From contig NZ_JAMKFE010000005.1 in assembly GCF_023721835.1 (NCBI RefSeq), positions 186,001-250,000 on the forward strand: a DNA stretch of 64,000 bases, in the 5' to 3' direction. Each line of letters starts with the position of its first letter. Position 1 is the stretch's first letter. Shown piece by piece: positions 1-9,193 of the stretch. A program made the position numbers and the translations under genes. A model generated the notes under the pieces. The model searched no databases. It saw only the letters and a program-made list of their open reading frames with translations, and had not been told where the DNA came from. This stretch comes from Caldimonas mangrovi (GTDB lineage: Bacteria; Pseudomonadota; Gammaproteobacteria; Burkholderiales; Burkholderiaceae_C).

Positions 1-768
1 GGGGCGGTGGCGGTGGTCACGAAGCCGCGGCTCGGGCTGAAGCAGTTCCTGCACGACAGCGGAAACGACCTCGTCGCTACGGTGCGCGCCGCTGCCCGCG
101 CCAAGCTGCGCAGCGCGACCGAGCGCGAGCCGGCACCGACCGTCAAGCTCACGGCAGATGCCGTGCTGCCTGCCGGCAGCGCCCCCGCGATGACACGGAC
201 CACCGACCGGGTGGTGGCGATCGGCACCTCGACCGGCGGCACGCAGGCGCTGGAGGAAGTGCTGACGGCGCTGCCCCGCGTGTCGCCCGGGCTGGTAATC
301 GTGCAGCACATGCCGGAGAAATTCACCGCGGCCTTTGCCGCGCGACTCGACTCGCTATGCGAGATCGAGGTGAAGGAAGCCCAGAACCTCGACCGCGTGA
401 TCCCGGGACGCGCGCTCATCGCGCCGGGCGGCAGGCACCTGCTGCTGCGGCGCAACGGGGCCCAGTACGTGGTCGAGGTGCGCGACGGCCCCGCGGTCAA
501 CCGCCACCGGCCCTCGGTGGACGTGCTGTACCGCTCGGTGGCACGCAGTGCCGGCCCCAATGCGCTGGGCATCATCATGACCGGCATGGGCGACGACGGC
601 GCGGCAGGGCTGCTGGAACTGCGCAACGCCGGCGGCAGCACGCTGGCCCAGGACGAAGCCAGCTGCGTGGTCTACGGCATGCCGAAGGAGGCCGTGCGGC
701 GTGGTGCGGTGCAACGCAGCGTGCCGCTCGGTGCGATGGCGCGCGAGATCCTGCAGCACGCAAGCTGA
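1..768 (+). CDS. cheB: CheB-type protein-glutamate methylesterase, 5' end cut by window
   Basis: This is the C-terminal effector part of a chemotaxis response-regulator methylesterase, which removes methyl groups from chemoreceptor glutamates. The reading frame is open from base 1, and the first residues (VTKPRLGL) resemble the end of a receiver domain (Thr-Lys-Pro), so the receiver lies outside the window and the GTG at base 7 is not a real start. A low-complexity linker of about 60 residues leads into the catalytic domain. The catalytic triad is visible: Ser in GTSTGG (codon at 229), His in QHMP (codon at 307) and Asp in MTGMGDDG (codons 592-597). Other chemotaxis genes presumably lie upstream. 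The next gene, modA, is on the opposite strand. Confidence 0.93.
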   Translation, partial: GAVAVVTKPRLGLKQFLHDSGNDLVATVRAAARAKLRSATEREPAPTVKLTADAVLPAGSAPAMTRTTDRVVAIGTSTGGTQALEEVLTALPRVSPGLVIVQHMPEKFTAAFAARLDSLCEIEVKEAQNLDRVIPGRALIAPGGRHLLLRRNGAQYVVEVRDGPAVNRHRPSVDVLYRSVARSAGPNALGIIMTGMGDDGAAGLLELRNAGGSTLAQDEASCVVYGMPKEAVRRGAVQRSVPLGAMAREILQHAS

Positions 769-778
769 CGGGCTGCCG

Positions 779-1570
779 TTATCGTGCCGGCCGCAGCGAG
801 AAGCCGTAACGCTTGAAGATGCCGCCGGCCTGGTCGCCGCGCAGGAAGGCGTGCAAGGACTTCGCCGCCTCGTCGGCTTGCCCGCTGACCAGCGCCATCG
901 GGTAGACGATGGGCGGGTGCGAGGTGGCCGGGAAGATGCCGGCGACCCGCACCCTCGGCGCAACCGCGGCGTCGGTCGCGTACACGATGCCCGCCGGCAC
1001 CTCGCCCCGCTCGACATACGCCAGCGCCGCGCGCACCGAATCGGCCCGCACCAGGCGCTTTTCGGCCAGTGCCCAGACCCCCAGGTGCGTCAGCGCCGCC
1101 CGCGCGTACTGGCCGACCGGCACGTGGGCCGGGTCGCCGGTCGCGAGGCGGCCGGTGCCGAGCAAGCGTGCCAGATCGAAGCCGGGCTCGAGTTCCACCA
1201 CTGCCTGGCTGTCGAGCGGCGTGATCAACACCAGTCGGTTGCCGAGCAGGTCGGTGCGCGAGCCGGGATCGATCAGCCGGCGTCGCTCGAGGTAGTCCAT
1301 CCACTGTTCGTCGGCAGACAGGAACACACTGGCCGGGGCGCCGTTCTCGATCTGGCGAGCCAGTGCCGAGGAGGCCGCGAACGACGTGCGGGCGCGGTGG
1401 CCGGTCTGCGTCTGCCAGGCTTTGACGACGTCCTGCACCGCATTTGTCAGGCTGGCGGCGGCATAGACGGTCGCTTCGCCAGCGAGTGCGCGCTGCGATC
1501 CCAGCAACAGCGCGATCGGCACGGCCCACGGCAAAGCGAGGGTGGTCAGCCAGCGCAATGGACGGTTCAT
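779..1570 (-). CDS. modA: Molybdate ABC transporter periplasmic binding protein ModA
   Basis: This is a periplasmic molybdate or tungstate binding protein. The ATG at 1570 was chosen because a good ribosome binding site (GGGAGA, about 4 bases away) precedes it and it begins a clear signal peptide (MNRPLRW, then a hydrophobic stretch ending near ALAGE); an upstream in-frame ATG would add 22 residues without a ribosome site. Family hallmarks are TVYAAASLTNA at the mature N terminus, the SSALARQIENGAPASVFLSAD segment and a GIVYATDA motif near the C terminus. No modB or modC follows, since the next gene downstream on this strand would fall in cheB. It is therefore an orphan. A molybdenum enzyme is encoded 8 kb away, but no direct link is visible. 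Confidence 0.9.
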   Translation of the reverse strand: MNRPLRWLTTLALPWAVPIALLLGSQRALAGEATVYAAASLTNAVQDVVKAWQTQTGHRARTSFAASSALARQIENGAPASVFLSADEQWMDYLERRRLIDPGSRTDLLGNRLVLITPLDSQAVVELEPGFDLARLLGTGRLATGDPAHVPVGQYARAALTHLGVWALAEKRLVRADSVRAALAYVERGEVPAGIVYATDAAVAPRVRVAGIFPATSHPPIVYPMALVSGQADEAAKSLHAFLRGDQAGGIFKRYGFSLRPAR

Positions 1571-1704
1571 TGTTTCTCCCAGGGTGACGGCCGGTGTTGT
1601 ACCCGTTCGTGCTGCCCGCTGCCGGCGGGTTTCCACAAACCGTTACCGTGCGGGTGGCCCGACCTCGGGTTATCCCTCAAAGACAGCACCGTACCGCTTC
1701 CTAA

Positions 1705-1727
1705 AATTAATTCAACTTGAATTAATT
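1705..1727. promoter_or_regulatory. Perfect 23-bp palindrome at the ROK gene start, probable operator
   Basis: Two 11-base arms (AATTAATTCAA and its exact complement) flank a central C. The AT-only composition stands out sharply from the surrounding GC-rich DNA. It ends 7 bases before the ATG of the ROK regulator, so it occupies the place of the ribosome binding site and probably the core promoter. ROK repressors of the Mlc/NagC/XylR type bind AT-rich palindromes of this general kind. Autoregulation of the whole sugar operon is the natural inference. Confidence 0.75.
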
Positions 1728-1734
1728 AATACGG

Positions 1735-2982
1735 ATGCCCGTGACCACCACCCGCCTCGGCCGAGGCACCAACTCCGTCAACTTGCGCCAGTACAACGAG
1801 CGCACGCTGTTGCAGCGGCTGCGGCGCGAAGGCGAGGGCTCCAAGGCCGACCTGGCGCGCTGGGCGCAGCTGACGAACACGGCGGTCGGCAGCATCGTGC
1901 AGACGCTGGAAGAGGCGGGGCTGATCGAGAGCTTCGGCCGCCGGCAGGACGGTGGCCGCGGCCAGCCGGCCAGCCTGTACCGGCTCAATCCCAAGGGCGC
2001 CTTCGGCATCGGCGTGCGGCTGGACCGCACCAGCATCGAGACGGTGCTGGTCGACCTGAGCGGCAAGATCCTGGCCAGGCAGGCGCATGACCTGCTGCTG
2101 CCGCATCCGCAGAAGGCCCTGGAGATCGTGCGACGCGATGTCGCCTCGGTGCTTGCAGTGCTGAACGACGCCGAGCGGCAGCGCCTCACCGGCATCGGCC
2201 TGGCGCAGCCGTACAACCTGGGCAGCTGGCTGCGCGAACTCGACCTGCAGGCCGATTTCCGCGTCTGGGACGAGGTCGACTTCGGCAGCCTGCTCGCGCA
2301 GGCGGTGCAGCAGCCGGTGTTCAAGGAGAACGACGGCAACGCGGCCGGCATCGCCGAGCTGTTCTTCGGCGTCGGCCGCGACACCAGCGACTTTCTCTAT
2401 CTGTTCCTCGGCCCGGCGATCGGCGGCGGCATCGTCCTCAATGGCGAGGGCTTGCGCGGCACCACCGGCAACGCGGCCGACGTCGCGATGATCCCGGTGC
2501 CGCCGAGCAAGCTCGCGTCGGCGCCGCGCACGGCCAAGCCCTGGGACATCCTGCTGTCGCGGGCGTCGCTCAATGCGCTGAGCCGGCACCTGCGCCACAA
2601 CGGCGTGCGCGTGAACGGACGTACCGACCTGGAGACCTGCTTCGAGCGCGGCGACCCGGCGGTGCGCGAATGGCTGGACGATTGCGTGGATGCGCTGGTG
2701 CCGGCCGTGCGGGCCGCGATCGCGGTGCTCGACGTGCCGGTGTGCGTGATCGACGCCGACATTGACGGCGGCCTGGTGGTCGAACTGATGCAGCGTCTCG
2801 ACGAAGGGCTGCGCGCCATTGCGCCCGAGTCGCGCGGCGCGCCGAGGCTGCTGCGCGGCAGCTTCGGTGCCGACGCCGGTGCCCTGGGCGCGGCCAGCCT
2901 GCCGATGTTCTTCAACTTCTCGCCGCGCGCCGACGTGCTGCGCGGTCATTTCCCCCGCGCTTCGGAGGCCGCCCATGTCTGA
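1735..2982 (+). CDS. ROK-family transcriptional regulator (XylR/NagC type)
   Basis: This is a 415-residue ROK protein with an N-terminal winged helix-turn-helix (about residues 20-75: [36 protein letters not shown]) and a C-terminal sugar-kinase-like sensor domain ([16 protein letters not shown] and [15 protein letters not shown] motifs). It likely represses the transporter and kinase operon that follows and is relieved by a sugar or sugar phosphate. Its stop overlaps the next start by 8 bases, so it is cotranscribed with it. No Shine-Dalgarno sequence is possible at this start because the palindrome lies there. Leaderless initiation at ATG 1735 or GTG 1741 is plausible. Confidence 0.88.
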   Translation: MPVTTTRLGRGTNSVNLRQYNERTLLQRLRREGEGSKADLARWAQLTNTAVGSIVQTLEEAGLIESFGRRQDGGRGQPASLYRLNPKGAFGIGVRLDRTSIETVLVDLSGKILARQAHDLLLPHPQKALEIVRRDVASVLAVLNDAERQRLTGIGLAQPYNLGSWLRELDLQADFRVWDEVDFGSLLAQAVQQPVFKENDGNAAGIAELFFGVGRDTSDFLYLFLGPAIGGGIVLNGEGLRGTTGNAADVAMIPVPPSKLASAPRTAKPWDILLSRASLNALSRHLRHNGVRVNGRTDLETCFERGDPAVREWLDDCVDALVPAVRAAIAVLDVPVCVIDADIDGGLVVELMQRLDEGLRAIAPESRGAPRLLRGSFGADAGALGAASLPMFFNFSPRADVLRGHFPRASEAAHV

Positions 2983-4537
2983 GACCACTGCCTTGCTCGA
3001 GTTGCGCAACGTCTCCAAGACCTTCCCCGGCGTGAAGGCCTTGCAGAACGTGCAGTTGCGCGTGCATGCCGGCGAAGTGCATGCGCTGATGGGCGAGAAC
3101 GGCGCCGGCAAGTCCACGTTGATGAAGATCCTGTCCGGCGCCTACACCGCCGACCCCGGCGCCCAGGTGCTGATCGACGGCCGGCTGGCCGTGATCGACG
3201 GCCCGATTGCGGCCAAACAGTACGGCGTGGCCGTCATCTACCAGGAACTGTGCCTGGCGCCCAACCTGAGCGTGGCCGAGAACATCTACCTGGGCCGGCC
3301 CCTGACGGCCCGCGGCGTGATCGACCGTGCCGCGATGGTGCGCGCCTGCGAGGGCGTGCTGCAGCGCCTGGGCGCCGATTTCGGCCCGGCCACGCGCGTC
3401 GGCGTGCTGTCGATCGCGCAGCGCCAGTTGGTCGAGATCGCCCGCGCGGTGCATTTCGATGCGCGCATCCTGGTGATGGACGAGCCGACCACGCCGCTGT
3501 CGAGCCACGAGACCGACCGCCTGTTCGCGCTGATCCGCCAGTTGCGCGCGGACGGCCTGGCCATCATCTACATCAGCCACCGCATGGCCGAGATCGACGA
3601 GCTGGCCGACCGCGTGACCGTGCTGCGCGACGGCTGCTACGTCGGCACGCTGACGCGCGACGAGCTGTCGCAGGAGGCGCTCGTCAAGATGATGGTGGGG
3701 CGCGACCTGTCCGGCTTCTACCGCAAGCAACACCAGGGCGGCGACCGCGGGCCGGTGGTGCTGTCGGTGCGCGACATGGCCGACGGCCGGCGCGTGCGAG
3801 GGTGCAGCTTCGAGCTGCATGCGGGCGAGGTGCTGGGCCTGGCCGGCCTGGTCGGCGCCGGGCGCACCGAGCTGGCGCGGCTGATCTTCGGTGCCGACGC
3901 GCACGCCGGCGGCGAGGTGCGGCTCGACGGCAAGGTGGTCGACATCGGCCAGCCGCTGCATGCGATCCGCGCCGGCATCGTCTACCTGACCGAAGACCGC
4001 AAGGGGCAGGGCCTGTTCCTCGACCTGAGCGTGCACGACAACGTGAACGTGATGGTGAGCCCGCGCGACGCGCGTGCCGGCGGCGTGCTCGACCGCGCGC
4101 AGGCGGCGCGGCGCACCCGCGAATCGATCGGCCGGCTCGGCATTCGCGTGGCCTCGCCGCGTGCCAACGTCGGGTCGCTGTCCGGCGGCAACCAGCAGAA
4201 GGTGCTGCTGGCGCGCCTGCTCGAAGTGGAGCCGCGTGTGCTGATCCTCGACGAACCGACGCGCGGCGTCGACATCGGCGCGAAGTCCGAGATCTACCGC
4301 CTGATCGACGAGCTGGCGCGGCGCGGCGTGGCGGTGCTCGTGATCTCCAGCGAACTGCCCGAGGTGGTGGGCATCTGCGACCGTGTGCTGGTGATGCGCG
4401 AGGGCCGCCTTGCCGGCGAGGTGGGCGGCGCGACCGGCCGGCCGATCACGCAGGAAGCCATCGTCGCGCTCGCCACCGGCGCGGCGCAGGACGCCGACAC
4501 CGCCGCATCCCGACAACCCGACGCCGTGCTCGCCTGA
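2975..4537 (+). CDS. Sugar ABC transporter ATP-binding protein (RbsA/XylG/FrcA type)
   Basis: This is the cytoplasmic ATPase of a CUT2-class sugar importer, about 520 residues with two tandem ABC domains. The first domain has a full Walker A (GENGAGKST), a signature-like [10 protein letters not shown] and Walker B ILVMDEPT. The second has the degenerate Walker A typical of the class (GLVGAGRTE), signature LSGGNQQK and [10 protein letters not shown]. The start at 2975 is preceded by GGAGG and overlaps the regulator stop. An in-frame extension upstream exists but has no ribosome site. The substrate cannot be read from the sequence; ribose, fructose, xylose or polyols are candidates. Confidence 0.92.
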   Translation: MSETTALLELRNVSKTFPGVKALQNVQLRVHAGEVHALMGENGAGKSTLMKILSGAYTADPGAQVLIDGRLAVIDGPIAAKQYGVAVIYQELCLAPNLSVAENIYLGRPLTARGVIDRAAMVRACEGVLQRLGADFGPATRVGVLSIAQRQLVEIARAVHFDARILVMDEPTTPLSSHETDRLFALIRQLRADGLAIIYISHRMAEIDELADRVTVLRDGCYVGTLTRDELSQEALVKMMVGRDLSGFYRKQHQGGDRGPVVLSVRDMADGRRVRGCSFELHAGEVLGLAGLVGAGRTELARLIFGADAHAGGEVRLDGKVVDIGQPLHAIRAGIVYLTEDRKGQGLFLDLSVHDNVNVMVSPRDARAGGVLDRAQAARRTRESIGRLGIRVASPRANVGSLSGGNQQKVLLARLLEVEPRVLILDEPTRGVDIGAKSEIYRLIDELARRGVAVLVISSELPEVVGICDRVLVMREGRLAGEVGGATGRPITQEAIVALATGAAQDADTAASRQPDAVLA

Positions 4538-4560
4538 GCCGGCCGCCCCGGAGGACAACC

Positions 4561-5583
4561 ATGAAGGAGACCGCGATGACGATGCCCAACATCTCGGGCA
4601 CGACCGCCCAGCCCACCGGCGGCTGGGCCGCCCGCAAGGCGCAGGGCCAGGAGCTGATGCGCACGCTCGGCATGCTGCCGGTGTTGATGCTGCTGTGCAT
4701 CGGCTTCGGGCTGCTGACCGAAAACTTCGCCAGCCTGCAGAACCTGTCCATCGTCGCGCAGCAGGCCTCGATCAACATCGTGCTGGCGGCCGGCATGACG
4801 TTCGTGATCCTCACCGCGGGCATCGACCTGTCGGTGGGCTCCATCCTGGCGGCGTCGGCCGTGGTCGCGATGCTGGTCTCGCAGATGCCGGAGTTCGGCA
4901 TGCTGGGCATTGCCGCGGCGCTCGCCTGCGGGCTGTTGTTCGGCCTGCTCAATGGCGCACTGATCGCCTTTGTCGGCCTGCCGCCCTTCATCGTGACGCT
5001 GGGCTCGCTGACGGCGGTGCGAGGCATCGCGCGGCTGATCGGCAACGACACCACGGTGTTCAACCCGCAACTGCCGTTCGCCTTCATCGGCAACGGCGAG
5101 GTGCTCGGCGTGCCATGGCTGGTGATCATCGCCTTCGCGGTGATCGCCCTGTCGTGGTTCATCCTGCGCCGCACGGTGCTGGGCTTGAACATCTACGCGG
5201 TCGGCGGCAACCCCGAAGCGGCGCGGCTGTCCGGCATCAAGGTGTGGGCGGTGCTGCTGTTCGCCTATGCGATGTCGGGGCTGCTGGCCGGCCTGGGCGG
5301 CGTGATGTCGGCCTCGCGGCTGTATGCGGCCAACGGCCTGCAGCTGGGCCAGTCATACGAACTCGACGCGATCGCCGCGGTCATCCTCGGCGGCACCAGC
5401 TTCGTCGGCGGGGTCGGCTCCATCGTCGGCACGCTGATCGGTGCGCTGATCATCGCGGTGCTGTCCAACGGGCTGATCCTGCTGGGCGTCTCCGACATCT
5501 GGCAGTACATCGTCAAGGGCCTGGTGATCATCGGCGCCGTCGCACTCGACCGCTATCGCCGCAAGGGCTCGGCGCGCACCTGA
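4561..5583 (+). CDS. Sugar ABC transporter permease (RbsC/FrcC type)
   Basis: This is an inner-membrane permease of 340 residues with roughly 8-10 hydrophobic segments and the family motif ILTAGIDLSVGSI followed by GLPPFIVTLGSL. The region around RTVLGLNIYAVGGNPEAARLSGI matches the conserved cytoplasmic loop of CUT2 permeases. ATG 4561 has GGAGG about 7 bases upstream. The gene lies 23 bases after the ATPase gene and works with the neighbouring ATPase and binding protein. Confidence 0.92.
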   Translation: MKETAMTMPNISGTTAQPTGGWAARKAQGQELMRTLGMLPVLMLLCIGFGLLTENFASLQNLSIVAQQASINIVLAAGMTFVILTAGIDLSVGSILAASAVVAMLVSQMPEFGMLGIAAALACGLLFGLLNGALIAFVGLPPFIVTLGSLTAVRGIARLIGNDTTVFNPQLPFAFIGNGEVLGVPWLVIIAFAVIALSWFILRRTVLGLNIYAVGGNPEAARLSGIKVWAVLLFAYAMSGLLAGLGGVMSASRLYAANGLQLGQSYELDAIAAVILGGTSFVGGVGSIVGTLIGALIIAVLSNGLILLGVSDIWQYIVKGLVIIGAVALDRYRRKGSART

Positions 5584-5668
5584 GGGCGCTTCGCTCTTCG
5601 TTTCCGAGGCGCGTGCGGCGAGGTCGGCTGCCGCGCCCTTCCTACCCGACCATGACAGGAGATCCTCC

Positions 5669-6607
5669 ATGAGCAAGAAGCTGTTCGTCGCGGCCGCGAT
5701 CGCCGCCGCCTTGTGCGCCCCGGCCACGCAGGCCCAGCAAAAGCAGATCAAGAGCATCGGCATCACGCTCGGCTCGCTCGGCAACCCGTTCTTCGTGACG
5801 CTGGCCCAGGGCGCCGAAGCCAAGGCCAAGCAGCTGAACCCGAACGTCAAGGTCACCGCGCTGTCGGCCGACTACGACCTGAACAAGCAGTTCTCGCAGA
5901 TCGACAGCTTCATCTCGTCGGGTGTCGACATGATCCTGCTGAACGCCTCGGACCCGAAGGCGATCGAGCCGGCCGTGATGCGCGCCAGAAAGGCCGGCAT
6001 CGTGGTCGTCGCCGTCGACGTGGCGGCCGCCGGTGCCGACGCGACGGTGCAGACCAACAACGTGCAGGCCGGCGAGCTGGCCTGCGGCTACATCGCCGAG
6101 AAGCTGAAGGGCCAGGGCAACGTCATCATCCAGAACGGCCCGCAGGTGTCGGCGGTGATCGACCGCGTGAACGGCTGCAAGGCCGTGCTCGGCAAGCATC
6201 CCGGCCTCAAGGTCCTGTCGTCCGACCAGGACGCCAAGGGCTCGCGCGAAGGCGGCATGAACGTGATGCAGGGGCACCTGACGCGTTTCCCCAAGATCGA
6301 CGCCGTGTTCACGATCAACGACCCGCAGGCCATCGGCACCGACCTGGCTGCGCGGCAGCTCAACCGCAAGAACATCGTCATCACCTCGGTCGACGGCGCG
6401 CCCGACATCGAGGCCGCGCTCAAGGGCGACACCCAGGTGCAGGCGTCGGCCAGCCAGGACCCGTGGGCGATGGCGCAGAAGGCGGTCGAGATCGGGCTGG
6501 GCATCCTCAACGGCAACAAGCCGGCCGACCCGATGGTGCTGATGCCGTCCAAGCTGATCACGCGCGCCAACGTCGCCGGCTACCAGGGCTGGTCGTCGCC
6601 GCGCTGA
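5669..6607 (+). CDS. Sugar-binding periplasmic protein (RbsB-like)
   Basis: This is a periplasmic binding protein (type 1 fold, 312 residues) with a signal peptide (MSKKLFVAAAIAAALCAPATQAQ, cleavage probably after TQA). The mature protein starts with IGITLGSLGNPFF, and SVDGAPDIEAALKG near the C terminus is typical of ribose/fructose-type binding proteins. AGGAG precedes the ATG. It would deliver the sugar to the permease encoded just upstream. Confidence 0.91.
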   Translation: MSKKLFVAAAIAAALCAPATQAQQKQIKSIGITLGSLGNPFFVTLAQGAEAKAKQLNPNVKVTALSADYDLNKQFSQIDSFISSGVDMILLNASDPKAIEPAVMRARKAGIVVVAVDVAAAGADATVQTNNVQAGELACGYIAEKLKGQGNVIIQNGPQVSAVIDRVNGCKAVLGKHPGLKVLSSDQDAKGSREGGMNVMQGHLTRFPKIDAVFTINDPQAIGTDLAARQLNRKNIVITSVDGAPDIEAALKGDTQVQASASQDPWAMAQKAVEIGLGILNGNKPADPMVLMPSKLITRANVAGYQGWSSPR

Positions 6608-6648
6608 AGCGGGCGTCCTCGATCGGTCGGAACAGCAGGAGAGTCCCC

Positions 6649-7575
6649 ATGTTCGTCGTCTGTGGCGAAGCCCTGATGGATGTCTACACCGGCGAGCGCA
6701 CGCCGACCGGGCTGGTGCTCGATGCGCGCATCGGCGGCTCGCCCTACAACGTGGCGCTCGGGTTGTCGCGCTTGGGCCGTCAGGTCGCCTTCCTCGGCGG
6801 CGTGTCGACCGACGCATTCGGCGAGCGGCTGATGCAGTCGCTGGCCGACGAGGCCATCGACGCGTCGCTGGTGGTGCGCAGCAGTGCGCCGACCACGCTC
6901 AGCGTCGTCGGGCTCGACGCGCAAGGCGTGCCGCGGTACGCGTTCCATGGGCAGGGCGCGGCGGACCGCAGCCTGTCCATCGAGTCGCTGCCCGAATTGC
7001 CGGCGGCGGTGACGCTGCTGCAGTTCGGCTCCTACGCGGTGGTGGTGGAGCCGGTGGGCACCGCCTTGCGCTCGCTGGCGGCACGCGAGCGCCAGCGCCG
7101 GCTCATCGCCTACGATCCGAACGTGCGGCTCAATGTCGAGCCGCGCATCGAGCGCTGGCAAGCCGTGGTGGACGAGATGTCGGCCTCGGCCCATCTGCTG
7201 AAGATCAGCGACGAAGACCTGTCGCTGCTGTATCCCGGTCGCTCGCACGATGCGGTGGTGAAAAGCTGGCTGGAGCAGGGCGTGCGCCTCGTCGTCGTCA
7301 CCCGCGGCGGCGACGGCAGCCGGGCGTGGACGCGGCAGTCCCACGCCGGTGCGGCGGCCGAGACGGTGAAGGTGATCGACACGGTCGGCGCCGGCGACAC
7401 CTTCCAGGCGGCCTTGCTGACCTGGCTCGATGAGCACGGCCTGCTGGCGGCCGACGCGTTGGCCGCACTCAGCGCGCCGCAACTGGAGGCGGCCTTGCGG
7501 TTCGCCGGCCGAGCGGCAGCGATCACCTGCTCGCGTCGCGGCGCCGACCTGCCGCGCCGCGCCGAGCTGGCCTGA
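6649..7575 (+). CDS. PfkB-family carbohydrate kinase (fructokinase-like)
   Basis: This 308-residue ribokinase-fold sugar kinase begins FVVCGEALMDVYTG and carries the family signatures GGSPYNVALGLSRLG (N-terminal) and DTVGAGDTF (catalytic Asp, anion hole) near residue 245. It resembles fructokinases more than ribokinases. AGGAG lies upstream of the ATG, and its stop overlaps the next start (TGATG). It probably phosphorylates the imported sugar or its keto product. Having two kinases in one operon suggests a substrate that yields two phosphorylatable sugars, or a branch such as polyol use. Confidence 0.88.
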   Translation: MFVVCGEALMDVYTGERTPTGLVLDARIGGSPYNVALGLSRLGRQVAFLGGVSTDAFGERLMQSLADEAIDASLVVRSSAPTTLSVVGLDAQGVPRYAFHGQGAADRSLSIESLPELPAAVTLLQFGSYAVVVEPVGTALRSLAARERQRRLIAYDPNVRLNVEPRIERWQAVVDEMSASAHLLKISDEDLSLLYPGRSHDAVVKSWLEQGVRLVVVTRGGDGSRAWTRQSHAGAAAETVKVIDTVGAGDTFQAALLTWLDEHGLLAADALAALSAPQLEAALRFAGRAAAITCSRRGADLPRRAELA

Positions 7576-9050
7576 TGTTCCTCGGTCTCGATCTCGGCAC
7601 CGGCTCGGCCAAGGCCCTGCTCGTGGCCGAAGACGGCCGCATCGAGGCTGGGTCGTCGGCCTCCTACGAACTCGATGCCCCGGCTGCCGGCTGGGCCCAG
7701 ACCGAAGCGCTGCGCTGGTGGGACGCCGTGGGCCGTTGCACGCGGCAACTGCCCGCCGAGTTGCGCCGGGCCGTGCGTGGCGTGGGCCTGTCAGGTCAGA
7801 TGCACGGCGTGGTGCTGGCCGACGAGCAGGGGCGCGCGCTGCATCCGGCGCTGTTGTGGCCCGACCAGCGCGCGGTGCACGAGGCGGCCCGCTATGGCGA
7901 GATGCTGCGCACGCGCCTGGCCAACCCCGTGACGCCCGGCATGGCGGGGCCGTTGCTGCTGTGGCTGCAGCGGCACGAGCCGGCGGCCTTCCAGCGTGCG
8001 CGGTGGGCGCTGCTGCCGAAGGACTGGCTGCGCATGCACCTGGTCGGCACGGCCCAGACCGACCCGAGCGATGCCAGCGGCACCTTGCTGTCCACGCCCG
8101 ACGGCCGGTGGGACGAGGCGCTGGTCACGGCGTTGGGCCTGCCCTTGCACCTGTTGCCGCCGGTGCGGCCTTCGCGCACCGTTGCCGGCCGGTTGCTGCG
8201 GTCTGCCGCGCTTGAACTCGGGCTGCCCGAAGGCGTGCCGGTGGCCGTCGGCGCGGCCGACACGGCGGCAGCCGCCTATGGCTCCAGTTTGCTGCAGGAC
8301 GGCGAGGCCCAGCTCACGGTGGGCAGCGGCGCACAGATCGTCGTGATGCGCGGCGCCTGCCCGCCGCGCTCCGACGTGCTGAATGCCTACTGCGCGGTGC
8401 AGGGCGACGGGCTGCCGGGCTGGTATGCGATCGCCGCGATGCAGAACGCCGGCACGGCACTCGAGTGGGTGCGCGGCCTGTTCGGGCTCACCTGGGAGAC
8501 GTTCTACGAGCAGGCGTTCGATGCCGCGCGGCCACCGTCGCAGGCGATGTTCTTGCCCTACCTCAGCGGCGAGCGCACGCCATGGATGAGCCCGGGCGCC
8601 TGCGGCGCCTGGGTGGGCCTGGCGCGCAGCGACGCTCGCCCGGCGATGCTGCATGCCGCGTTGCGCGGCGTGGCGTTTTCGCTGCGCGCCGGGCTCGAGG
8701 CGCTCGATCCGCAGCGCTCGCAGATCCGGCACCTGCATCTCGCGGGCGGCGGCACCCGGCACCCGGCCTGGCGGCAGATGCTGGCCGACGTGCTGTGCTG
8801 CGAACTGCGGCCGACGGCGGTGGAGGCGGCCTCCGCCTACGGCGCGGCGCTGATGGCCGCCGAGGCGATCGGCATGCGGCTGCCGCCGGTGCACCGCACG
8901 GGCGCGCACGTCCTGCCCGTGCCGGGCGAGGACCTGCATGCCGGCGAATACCAGCGCTTCATCGCGCACTGCAAGGCGTTGCTGCCGCCGGCGGCGACGG
9001 CCATCGACCTGAGTGCCTACAGCATGCCGGTGGTGCGGCCCAGCCCGTAG
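7575..9050 (+). CDS. xylB: FGGY-family carbohydrate kinase, xylulokinase-like
   Basis: This 491-residue FGGY kinase has the ATP-binding N-terminal GLDLGTGSAKALL, the xylulokinase-like GLSGQMHGVV segment, DPSDASGT in the sugar site and the C-terminal domain motif LAGGGTRHPAWRQMLADVL. It is translationally coupled to the preceding kinase by a TGATG overlap. XylB-type kinases make D-xylulose 5-phosphate. The usual partner enzymes (xylose isomerase or a polyol dehydrogenase) are absent from the window, so the exact substrate is open. Confidence 0.88.
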   Translation: MFLGLDLGTGSAKALLVAEDGRIEAGSSASYELDAPAAGWAQTEALRWWDAVGRCTRQLPAELRRAVRGVGLSGQMHGVVLADEQGRALHPALLWPDQRAVHEAARYGEMLRTRLANPVTPGMAGPLLLWLQRHEPAAFQRARWALLPKDWLRMHLVGTAQTDPSDASGTLLSTPDGRWDEALVTALGLPLHLLPPVRPSRTVAGRLLRSAALELGLPEGVPVAVGAADTAAAAYGSSLLQDGEAQLTVGSGAQIVVMRGACPPRSDVLNAYCAVQGDGLPGWYAIAAMQNAGTALEWVRGLFGLTWETFYEQAFDAARPPSQAMFLPYLSGERTPWMSPGACGAWVGLARSDARPAMLHAALRGVAFSLRAGLEALDPQRSQIRHLHLAGGGTRHPAWRQMLADVLCCELRPTAVEAASAYGAALMAAEAIGMRLPPVHRTGAHVLPVPGEDLHAGEYQRFIAHCKALLPPAATAIDLSAYSMPVVRPSP

Positions 9051-9163
9051 AGCGCGCCGATGGCGCTGACCGCCGCGAGCGCGGCCTTGGTGCCCCTGCT
9101 GCCGACCACGACGGCCATGACGTTGGTGGCGAGGAGGAGGGCGAACACGTAAGACAGTTTCAT
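9017..9163 (-). CDS. Possible 48-residue membrane microprotein
   Basis: A short minus-strand frame begins MKLSYVFALLLATNVMAVVVG, one hydrophobic helix that could be a membrane segment or signal peptide, and continues with an Ala/Gly-rich tail. It overlaps the 3' end of xylB. A GGCGGG just before the ATG is a weak ribosome site. I do not recognise a family. It occupies the only gap between xylB and the molybdenum hydroxylase gene. It may be chance. Confidence 0.3.
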   Translation of the reverse strand: MKLSYVFALLLATNVMAVVVGSRGTKAALAAVSAIGALYGLGRTTGML

Positions 9164-9193
9164 GCCCGCCATCCTACCGTCGCCTTTGACGGC

